From assembly GCA_034509495.1 (NCBI GenBank), contig CM067510.1, positions 31,363,371 to 31,427,370 of the forward strand: a stretch of DNA of 64,000 nucleotides, in the 5' to 3' direction. Shown here piece after piece: positions 50,156-58,982 of this stretch; within the stretch, counting starts at the first letter, position 1; every line of letters begins with the position of its first letter. The stretch is from Acestrorhynchus altus (Eukaryota; Chordata; Actinopteri; Characiformes; Acestrorhynchidae). Below the pieces are notes generated by a model. It was not told the origin of the DNA. It saw only the letters and a program-made list of their open reading frames with translations, and ran no database searches. The translations under genes were made by a program, and so were the position numbers.

Positions 50156-50929
50156 AACAACCACTTCAATGCTTATTGAATTAAAGTGCTGTGTTCAATT
50201 TCTTTCTTCACCAACAAATAAATGTAATATGTAAATTGTAATTTGTAATTTTAAAGTAGTTCTGTTTGATTCTCTTTCACCTCAGACAAAAGATCTGCCT
50301 TTAAGACAGCTGTGGTGAAAACATCTCTCTTATGTGTCATCCTTGCTTATTTCCATATCCTGGCTGCTGAGAGTGGAGGCCTAATTGAATTATCACTGCC
50401 GGAAGTGGTATTTGGAAGTGCCCGAGTTCAGAGTAAATGAGCAGGCCTCATTATTTCTCAAGAGGATGGTCTTTTGTGGTGCCATGCAAAGGTACACTTC
50501 ACTGAGCCCAAGAGCCAGGCTCTGCCCAAACCCTCTTCCTCACCCTCCCTGCAACCAACCCCAAAATCACTGTTTACTACTGGCATGGTCTGGTGATATC
50601 AAATATAACATGGGTTTGCGCACTGTGAACATGGCTGTATTCAATAAACAAAGCATATTCCCAGCATAGACACACAAAGAGCACTTTGTGGGGATTAGAG
50701 TTTTTGTACACTGTTTGGATTGAAGCGTAACATTACAGAAAATAGTCCAAATGCAAATCATATAGTATCTCATTGCCTGCAGAACCATTAAAATTATAAC
50801 TTTACAGGAAAGTAATTAATGAATAATATTTTATTCATTAATGTGGTTTTATTTTCAGTAAATTTAGAGTATTTCTATTGGTCTGTATCATAAAATTATC
50901 ACGTACTGTAATGGGTATGGATATACTAT

Positions 50930-50931
<2 letters not shown>

Positions 50932-50963
<32 letters not shown>
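50932..50963. repeat. (GT)n microsatellite
   Basis: About 15 GT units. Confidence 0.95.
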
Positions 50964-50966
<3 letters not shown>

Positions 50967-51328
50967 GTATACAGGACAGTGTGTGTGTATTAGATATGGT
51001 TAAATACAGTAGTATTATATGTATATATATTCATTCATTCAGTCTTCTCCTCCATTTTATATATATACACATACACACACATGGCCCCATGAAATGTATT
51101 TTCAGGATTTTATTTTTTTTATTTATCTTCGTTTCCATTCAGATTTGTTTTGGTTTTTTTTTTTTTTTAAGAAAAAAATCAAACATTAGGAAAGTAGGTA
51201 TTTTTTTATTTGTTTTGTTTGGACTACTGATGATTTTTTTTTGACTGATACTTTTGAAGTACAATACACAGGATGTTCATATTTTTTTATTATCATAGCT
51301 ATTTGCTTTTAATATATGAAATATATAT

Positions 51329-51360
51329 ATCTTTGAAAAAAAAATTTTTTTTCCAAAGAT
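51329..51360. repeat. 32-bp near-perfect palindrome
   Basis: ATCTTTG followed by A9 T8 and CCAAAGAT; the arms are complementary apart from one position. Could extrude as a cruciform. About 200 bp upstream of the ado CpG island. Confidence 0.85.
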
Positions 51361-51529
51361 TTCTATTACTAATATTACTATGTTTTTGTCTATATTATTT
51401 ATATTATTAATATATTTATATTATATTCTTTACATTTCTATGAATTTATATGACTTTATATTATTCTTGATAACATGTCACTGTGCATGTAATGAATATT
51501 AAAGGAGTTTTAATTACACTATTCCAAAT

Positions 51530-51864
51530 AAGAGCGGGAGGGGGCGGGGCAGGGTTGAACGGCCCAATCGCTGTGGGCCGGCGGCGCGCGAGGGATTTGT
51601 GGGTAATGTAGTGCGGACGCGGAGTGCGCGGATCAGTATCGGGGCAAAAAAAGTGCTCCCCCTCTTGCGATGGTTGGTATTACACGAAGCGAGTGCGCCG
51701 GGACAGTTACCGAGGCGACCGCGTTCGCGTGTAGTCCGGAGCCCGGCTTTCTGCGCAGTGTGGGAATGTAAACAAACTCCATTTCCCACAATGACGCACT
51801 GTGTTTAGGCGGACGTGCGGGTTCGGGCGGCGGAGGAGAGGAGCGCGAGCGGCGTAGTGGCGCC
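51530..51864 (+). promoter_or_regulatory. CpG-island promoter and 5' UTR of ado
   Basis: GC and CpG content rise abruptly from the AT-rich flank at about 51530 and stay high into the ado coding region. There is an Sp1-type GC box (GGGGGCGGGGC, about 51541-51551). The 51597-51612 stretch, read on the minus strand, resembles a ZNF143/STAF site (ACTACATTACCCAC). A second similar core, TTTCCCACAATG, lies at about 51782-51793. There is no TATA box. This is the usual architecture of a TATA-less housekeeping promoter; the transcription start is not determined. Confidence 0.7.
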
Positions 51865-52626
51865 ATGCCGCGCGGAGACGGGTCCTCTCTGATCCAGCGG
51901 GTCGCAGACCAGGCCGAGGCGACGTTCAGCGGCTGCTCTGCGGCGGACAGTGCCGCCTTCTCGGCCAGACGCTCCGAGCTGTCCGCGCTGCTGGAGCGGC
52001 TCCGGGCCGCGGACCTCAACCTCTGCGCGCCCCCGACGAGTTCGCGCTCCAGCGCGCCGGTCGCCTACATGCACATCTGTGAGACCGACAGCTTCAGCAT
52101 GGGGGTGTTTCTGCTGAGCGACGGCGCGGCCATCCCCCTGCACGACCACCCGGGCATGAACGGCATGCTGAAGGTGCTGTACGGGAAGGTGCGGATCACG
52201 TGCTTCGACAAGCTGGAGAGACCCCAGAAAGCACCCGAGGCTGAGGCAGGTGGGACTTCCCATTCCCATTCCCAATCCCATTCCCAGCCCCAATCCCAGC
52301 CCCAGTCCCAGCCTGCCCCTGTGTGGCACTCTGTTCTCAGATCCACCAGCATCTTCACAGAGCACAGTGGCCCATGTTTGTTGACCCCCCTGAAGGATAA
52401 CCTGCACCAGATCGAGGCCATTGAAGGTCCAGCAGCCTTTCTTGACATCCTGGCACCACCTTACGATCCAGACCAGGGGAGGGACTGCCACTACTACAAG
52501 CTCCTGCATGATGGAGAGAAGCCTGGACTGAACAGTAAAGAGGAGACGTTGCTGCTGGAGATCTCCCAGCCTGAAGACTTTCGGTGTGGGGGGGAGCCTT
52601 ACCCCGGCCCACAGGTGGTCTTTTAA
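51865..52626 (+). CDS. ado: 2-aminoethanethiol dioxygenase (cysteamine / N-terminal cysteine dioxygenase)
   Basis: Intronless gene, 253 residues (human ADO is 270). The family is a cytosolic non-haem iron thiol dioxygenase with a cupin fold. It oxidises cysteamine to hypotaurine and, as an oxygen sensor, the N-terminal cysteine of proteins such as RGS4/5, feeding the Cys/Arg degron. The three-histidine iron site is visible: PLHDHPGM gives His93 and His95, and DNLHQIEAIEG gives His181, matching human His112, His114 and His193. DCHYYKLL (Cys208, Tyr210) matches the human Cys-Tyr crosslink pair, with the same 27-residue spacing from the third His. Residues 132-150 are a Ser/His/Gln/Pro repeat encoded by a small minisatellite (about 52258-52315) that lengthens the loop between the second and third ligand. 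The start ATG lies in a CpG-rich 5' region with a GCGCC context and gives the family's N-terminal helix (SLIQRVADQAEATF). It converges with egr2 downstream. Which teleost paralogue (a or b) is not resolved. Confidence 0.97.
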   Translation: MPRGDGSSLIQRVADQAEATFSGCSAADSAAFSARRSELSALLERLRAADLNLCAPPTSSRSSAPVAYMHICETDSFSMGVFLLSDGAAIPLHDHPGMNGMLKVLYGKVRITCFDKLERPQKAPEAEAGGTSHSHSQSHSQPQSQPQSQPAPVWHSVLRSTSIFTEHSGPCLLTPLKDNLHQIEAIEGPAAFLDILAPPYDPDQGRDCHYYKLLHDGEKPGLNSKEETLLLEISQPEDFRCGGEPYPGPQVVF

Positions 52627-53680
52627 TGCAGACCCGTGACTCTGGACTGAACCAGTGGAAAGCACTGTTAGTCTAAGTGTCAGGGACTCAGGGGGGTGGG
52701 GGGCCTCCGTGATTTCTGTTTCTCTGCCTGTGGGTTCGGGAAGCTTTTCCATGTAGTTGATATATTCACTTGAAGACCAACAGCCTTTCTAACAAACATT
52801 GAATGTAATCTTGCCTTTAAAGCGTATAGTCGCCTCTGTGTTCACACTACATATCCTGTATCTTTCACAAGTGCATTATTTATTTATAGCATTTTGTTTT
52901 TACTGTCAGATATGAAGCATATTCTTTATATTGACCTTGATATAAAAGAGAATTAAAATGTTCATGATACTCCATTCTGAATTGACTGGTCAGTGCGTCT
53001 TGTGAAGGGAGCTGACGTCCAGTGGCTCTGTAAGGGTTAGGATGCGGGAAGAGCCTGGATTTCATTGGTTCAGTGGAAGCAGCTGCAGCGTCTACAGTGT
53101 GTGAACAAGCTTTACATTCATCATGTTGGATGTGATCATCAAGTGGCCCAAAATTGACATCAGTCACTGTGTAACTGCACCTTCGCCTCCTCACTTTGAC
53201 TTGTCATTATGAATTGCTTGGGAGCTGTCATGGGTGGTGTGATGTCACTGGTGACAGCATGCACGGGGAAGGAAAAACAACAGTTAATCGTGCACTAGAG
53301 GAAGTGGAAGTCATGTATAGTAAACTCACAGTTTCATAGCTCAATAATCTCGATAGGACTGACTGACGCATTGCTTTTTAGTGAGTCTGAAATCATTCAT
53401 TTGCAAAGCTTCGGTGGTTTTTCATACTTTTTTAAAAAGGTTCATTTTGGCTTCAGATCGATTGCAAAGTCTTTTTTTAAATTGCTTTAAAATAGTATTT
53501 CATTGGTAATTCAGGTGTGTTTCTGTATTTCAGTTTTGTATGTTATATAATCAACTGTGTCGCAATTAAACACGAAACCACATTAATATTCATTACAGTT
53601 TCAAATACAACACAGTTTCAAATGATATTCAATCATTGAAACGATTACCGTGGTTTGAAAACCTCACATTAAACACAGAG
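52627..53680 (+). other. Presumed 3' UTR of ado and flank
   Basis: After the TAA stop the base composition falls back to AT-rich. Possible poly(A) signals are ATTAAA at 52952-52957 and 53565-53570, with an AATAAA near 54231. None is decisive, because mammalian ADO has a long 3' UTR. No further coding potential is seen. Confidence 0.4.
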
Positions 53681-53866
53681 CACCGTTTCTCCACCCTGGC
53701 CCTGGAGGCACCACTACCCCACTACAATGTTTGCGCTTTCCCTGCTCCCACCACACCTGATAGAAGTAAGGAGCTCGTTAACAAGCCTTTCAGAGTTACA
53801 TGGCCTGTGTGAAAGCTAAAACGTACAGGGCAGGGGTGCCTCCAGGACCAGGTATGAGAAACACTG
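53681..53866. mobile_element. Short hAT-like MITE between ado and egr2
   Basis: Imperfect terminal inverted repeats: CACCGTTTCTCC...CCTGGAGGCACC at the left; at the right CAGTGTTTCTCAT...CCTGGAGGCACC on the opposite strand. The inside carries the CCCTGCTCCCACCACACCTGAT motif class common to small fish hAT MITEs. No 8-bp duplication was recognised. Confidence 0.6.
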
Positions 53867-54240
53867 CTGGGTCAACTGAAGCCACAGGTTCCCAGATGCA
53901 GAGCAGGTGGACCATGTGTGAGGGTTGATTTATTTGGTTTTTTTATGCAATTGCAGGAATATTAAACCTCATAAGTCATCTTCTTGACCACCGTCCACCT
54001 CTATATGCTGTCTGTAAGAAGGCTGTGTGAAATGGGGGAAATAGTCTGTTTAAAATATGGTTTGATAAAGGCATCCTAGTCACTTTGAATGTAAATGCGT
54101 CAGTTCCACCTTAAATACAGAATTTATGGGGGACTGGAAAAGGAACCTAGTAATTGAATTTAATAGTGTTAAAAACGAGTTGTATTACTAAACTTACAGC
54201 CTGCTTAACTAACTTAGATGTCTCATTCTTAATAAACATA

Positions 54241-54761
54241 CAGGGGTTGGACAATGAAACTGAAACACCTGTCATTATTGTGGGAGATTTCATGGCTAAA
54301 TTGGAGCAGCCTGGTGGTCAATCTTCATTAATTGCACCAGTAAGAGCAGAGTGTGAAGGTTCAATTAGCAGGTAAGAGCACAGTTTGGCTCAAAATATTA
54401 CAATGAACACAACATTATGGGGGACATACCAGAGTTCAAAAGAGGACAAATTGTTGGTGCACGTCTTGCTGGCGCATCTGTGACCAAGACAGCAAGTCTT
54501 TGTGATGTATCAAGAGCCACGGTATCCAGAGTAACGTCAGCACCACCAAGAAGGACCAACCACATCCAACAGGATTAACTGTGGACGCGAGAGGAAGCTG
54601 TCTGAAAGGGATGTTGGGGTGTTAACCCGGATTGTATCCAAACAATGTCCTTCACAAGACGAATTGACGCTGTATTGGTTGCAAAAGGAGGCCCTAGTTC
54701 ACCTACTAATCAATTATTGTGGTCTAAAACCAGGTGTTTCAGTTTCATTGTCTAACCCCTG
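54241..54761 (+). mobile_element. 0.52-kb Tc1-derived MITE, copy C
   Basis: Begins CAGGGGTTGGACAATGAAAC and ends with its inverse, flanked by TA on both sides (54239-54240, 54762-54763). The inside still encodes fragments of a Tc1 transposase N-terminal helix-turn-helix (FKRGQIVGARLAGASVTKTA, then RATVSRV) but the catalytic part is missing. Near-identical in length to copies at 33700-34223 and 34543-35062. Confidence 0.9.
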
Positions 54762-54764
54762 TAG

Positions 54765-56640
54765 ACAGCCAGCTCACTCGCATTTACTTCACAAGTTAGT
54801 GTATTTCATTTCATTCCACCTTAAATGCTGTTGCAGTTCTATTTATAATATATAAATGTGTACATATAACTGCTGCTGCATTGAAGCTGGAACAGAAGTG
54901 GTTACAAGCAGAGAGATTTCAAATGTCTTGTAATAAGTCGTGCTGGAAATGTAAACATTTCCTGACTAAAAGGATGCCTTTATTATTACAGTAGATATTC
55001 AGTATATAAAAGGTTCTGGATCCTCTTAATAATGTTTTTTTTTCTGTTTTTATAGCATTTATTTAAATAAAAAGTTGGTGTATGTTGCTGATTATTCACT
55101 AACAGGTTCTCCGGCACAGCCAAACATAGACCATTAGTGCTCTAAGCAGTAAGACACGTCAGAATTTTACCTTTACTTTTAATGTTATTGCACATTAACT
55201 GTGTGAACCCTGTTGACATTTAGTTTTCAGCATATTTTATGGCACAGTATTGTAATAATACTGATAAATATGGTCATTTTGGATACGATTATTATTATTA
55301 TCTGAGAACCAGCACAGCAAAGGTGAGATGGAAGGGAAAAGCTCCCGGAACATATTGTTGCAGCATTGCTTTAAGTGCCCCACCTAAAACAGTAGCATTC
55401 AATGCACCAAGATTGACCTGGAGTTAGTATGAATACAGATCAGCTGAATTAATTTGTTTAATATATTTAATATTACATATTTTATGTTAATAAACAACAG
55501 AAAATGCTACAAAATGCTGGATCCACATAAATAAGGCTCCCAATCTTTTGGGCTCCTTTTCTTTGTTCTTGTTTTGTCCCTAGAACAAAACACCTTTTTC
55601 TTTAATGGAGGGCTTTTGAATAATTGAATGAACCTTGCCCTGATTGGCTGGTTGACAGCAAGGCGCACAAGGAATCGGGACATTTTCAACGACGTTCCAA
55701 ACCATTGGGAGTGAAAGTGCTCGGTTTGAACTTCAGACTGTGTAGGGAGTAGTGAACAGTGCTTTGTCACTTCACAGGACGCTGACAGTAAAGTTTACCA
55801 ATCGTGGATTGTTTAAGGAGTTAAATGTAAAGGTGACGTCATCCTGTTTGGGTTGGGCGATAAAGACGAGGCTTAGCATGGATGCTGGATGTCACTGAAT
55901 ATGGTCAGGACGCCTGTGAATGTGAATCCGGGAGCCTAAATAAAGTCATCGAAGACTGTAACAGTCTCAGGGGGTTTGGAATTGGCCAATTTTACAGGAG
56001 TTGTACAAGCAGTGCTTGAGTTTAGTGAACTTGATTCATTGTGGTGTGGCTTATTGATTCGTTATTCTTTATTACGCTGTATAAATTCAATATTTAAATA
56101 AGAGCTTTATTTGCTCTGGTGAATCGAAAGTTCAGCGCCCGTGTGGGTCTAAGAGGCTCATATTGAAAAATACAATATGTCATTTTTTTTAGCCTGTATT
56201 GTCATATAATGGTTATTACATTCTGGTATAAATCTGACTTTTGCCGTCAAATGGAAGGCAGTGTTTCAGTGTTTTATAATGCTCTTAACAGATTTGATCC
56301 CTTCCTCTTTCTCTGTAGGCTTCGGTTTGACACATGCCCTTCCATGAATGGAATAAAATGGAACATTGTGTTCTCCTGGACTTCCTTGTGTTCAGCTTAA
56401 CTGTTCCACTGCTGAGAGCATGTTGGTGTGCAGTAATCTGATTTTGGACTCTTTGGATGGTAATTGCTTATAATTATCTAGCAGAAGATTGCGGTGAGTC
56501 GGCTTGGTGTGTTGGTGCCAGCGCATAGCTTGCACAAAACGAGCGTTTTGTTGGTCAGAAAGAGATGTCGGACAGTGATTTACAATTTGTCGGTAACTGT
56601 CCTACTTCAAAACAGTATTGAACAGTGGGAAGAGACTTAC
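54765..56640. other. Intergenic DNA between ado and egr2
   Basis: Unique AT-rich DNA. The 87-codon minus-strand frame at 55507-55770 has no recognised domain. Confidence 0.4.
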
Positions 56641-56650
56641 CAAACTAGGA

Positions 56651-57095
56651 CAGGGGTGAGGAACCCACATTTTTAGAAGAGACAATTTGTCCTGTTTCAG
56701 ACCAAATCAAACCCTGTCTGATGGTCACTTAGCAAAACTTGAAGCTCAGGCTCCAATTTATGAAGCTGAAGCTCACATTACTGTTTCGAAAGCATGTTTG
56801 AAATCAGTGATAAAATCAAAACAATAAGCTGATTGGTTGTTTTTGTTGAAGGGCGTGGCTTTATTAGAAACCACCAAACTGATTGATCCTTTTTGTTGAA
56901 GTGCGGGGCTTTATTGGAAGCCACCACGCTGATTGGTTATTTTTGTTGAAGGGTGGTGCTTTATCTGTAACCAACAAACTGATTGGCCCCTTTTGTTGAA
57001 GGATGATGCTTTATCTGTAAATAGACAGCTGTGGAGCCGCGAGAGGGAAATAAAAGAGCCAGATGTGGGTCCGGAGCCACATGTGCCAACCACTG
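56651..57095. mobile_element. Non-autonomous hAT element with internal minisatellite
   Basis: Starts CAGGGGTGAGGAACCCACAT. The right end read inverted is CAGTGGTTGGCACATGTGGC. 8-bp flanks AACTAGGA (56643-56650) and CACTAGGA (57096-57103) match at 7 of 8, as expected of a hAT target duplication. The inside has about four copies of a roughly 55-bp unit with CTGATTGG...TTTTGTTGAAGG...GGCTTTAT (56828-57020). No transposase. Confidence 0.8.
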
Positions 57096-57137
57096 CACTA
57101 GGAGATCAGCAAGATTTCCTTTTAGGCCTCCTTACAT

Positions 57138-57169
57138 CTATCTATATATATATATATATATATATATTT
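57138..57169. repeat. (TA)n microsatellite
   Basis: CTATCTATATATA... short AT repeat. Confidence 0.9.
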
Positions 57170-57174
57170 CAGGC

Positions 57175-57985
57175 TTGTTTTTGAGTCAAAGTTGTATTTA
57201 GAGTGTTGCTCATCATGCATTGATATTTGGGTGCCAGTGTCTTGGGACTGTCCCCGCCTCTGTCTGTGTGATTTTGTTTTATTGTTTCAACCACATTCAG
57301 GTCACAACACAAGAGTACAAGCCTTTCTCGTTTTAGTTTCACATGAGACGATCCAGAGCAATCAATGAAGACTTATTTATTTACTTGGAGTTTATAGTGC
57401 TTCAGTCTTAAGTCCCTTGTAGATTTGTAGCTGAGCAAAGAAAGTTATGATGAGAAAACACAGAAAGGGTTTGGACTAGGCTGGGTTGTTTATGAAAAAA
57501 AAGAAAAGAAAATGTAAACAGTGTGTTTAGAGCAATTGAAGCCTTAAAATACTCTTCAGGGGAATTTTATTTTTATTTCGTTAATAAACTTCCTGAGAGC
57601 ACGTCCCCTAACGCTGCCGCCACTCGGTTGCTCTGAAATTGCTGTGCGTGGTTTTGGGAACGGACCTTGGGAAAGACATAGGAAGCATCCCTTTGCACCA
57701 GCCTTCATTGGATTTTCTCCAGGCCGAAGTGATTGACCTCTTTTCCAGCTTTATGTGTCGTCGTTATTTTTCCCCAACTCAGCTTTAAAGTCCTATAGAA
57801 CTGGTGACAGGTGTTCATGCACACACACAACATATCTGATGCATTGTACTGTAAACCCAATAGTGTGTGTGTGTGGGTGCTCAGCCTTATGTGGTGGTGA
57901 GTCAGAAATGACGGACCCAATAGAGGGAAATTCCCATCAGGTCCACTTCACATTTTCCTCCTCTTAGAATAATGCAACTGTAGGC
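57175..57985. other. Intergenic DNA next to the egr2 3' end
   Basis: No gene. A short (GT)n at 57864-57876. Part of this could belong to a longer egr2 3' UTR. Confidence 0.4.
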
Positions 57986-57989
57986 TTAC

Positions 57990-58982
57990 AACAAACATCT
58001 ACCGATTCAAGTTTTATTTATTATTTCTTTAACGATGACAAAGTTGGCCGGCAAACCACCGACCTGCATTAGTTATCTGATTCCAAACACATCATATCAG
58101 TGAAAACATCCACAAAAACAAGTGTCACATATATAAGTCCAGTTATTTACATTCCTGTTTGTTTGTTTTTTAACCACAATGAAAACACTTGCGACACAAA
58201 ACAAAGTTTATACAAAAATATATGTATTTTTTTTATCTTAAAAACTTTCTTATTAAAGGACCACTGTACAATTTTATTCCAAAGCCTCCTCGGGTATGCA
58301 GCTATGCACAAAAGACACGATACAAAGGCACGATAAATCTACGTTAGGTTCAGCTTGCCAAGTAAACACATTCGCTTTGTGTCCGTGTTATTGCAAGTTT
58401 GAAGCTGTGGCGCTGGAATGACCTCCGCAATGACCTAACACCAGAACACAAGTCCACTCTCCACCAAACGTGCACTTTGCACTTTGTAATTAGAACACAT
58501 AGTCGCACATGCTGCTCCACGTTATTTCATTAAATTATTTGACCTAAATATGATAAACAAAGTGCGTCCGGGTCAGCATGCGACCGATACAAAGGGGGGA
58601 ACAGAAGAAGCAGGAAAAAGAAATGTGCCGGTTGAGGAACTGTGCGTCGAGACTGTCCCTCATTCATGTCCTTTGGCTTTTTCATGTTCAACATTGTCCT
58701 CTCCCCCAACTTTGCAGCAAGTTTGGATCGTGGTTTTTGCCTAGTGTTGTGTGCTCCCCTGCTAGTCATGTTGGCGGTTGTCCCCAAACCTACTCTTGTC
58801 TTGGAATAGAGTTCTGCACATTTGCCTGTTTTCCCTGCTCTGCTGCCACCCGCTTCAACTTAGAGCTTATTAATTAGCTGATTAGTCAAATAAAATGTGC
58901 ACGGAGAGCAGGAAAGAAACACCAAACTACAGACAGGGGTACTCCAAGTACCCAGGCTTGGAAACCACAGTACTATTGGGAC
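57990..58982 (-). other. Presumed 3' UTR of egr2
   Basis: On the minus strand, AATAAA signals occur at 58278-58273 and overlapping at about 58022-58013, giving a 3' UTR of roughly 0.7-1.0 kb. Several ATTTA motifs occur on the transcript strand (around 58530-58545), fitting the unstable mRNA of an immediate-early gene. The first ~200 bases after the stop are occupied by a hAT-like MITE (separate entry). The exact end is inferred, not observed. Confidence 0.5.
58775..58970 (-). mobile_element. Short hAT-like MITE in egr2 3' UTR
   Basis: The right end, read on the minus strand, begins CTGTGGTTTCCAAGCCTGG and the left end reads GGTTGTCCCCAAACCT. The inside has the TTCCCTGCTC / GAGCAGGAAA inverted pair seen in a common fish non-autonomous hAT family. 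It ends about 12 bases from the egr2 stop codon. No clear target duplication was found. Confidence 0.55.

Larger units (their letters stand above)
50160..51525. other. Upstream flank of ado
   Basis: 50270-50570 is repeat-free with runs of homeodomain-like (CCTAATTGAATTATC) and SOX/LEF-like (CAAAAGATC) motifs and is a candidate enhancer. 50963-51500 is extremely AT-rich low-complexity DNA. Confidence 0.4.

Noticed and set aside
52065..52612. 127- and 85-codon minus-strand frames in ado
   Set aside because: Shadows in alternative frames. The Trp/Glu-rich run is the antisense of the Ser/Gln/Pro repeat.
51805..52752. 315-codon minus-strand frame across ado
   Set aside because: Antisense shadow of a GC-rich coding exon. 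It lacks any domain, while the plus strand encodes a complete Ado with its catalytic residues.
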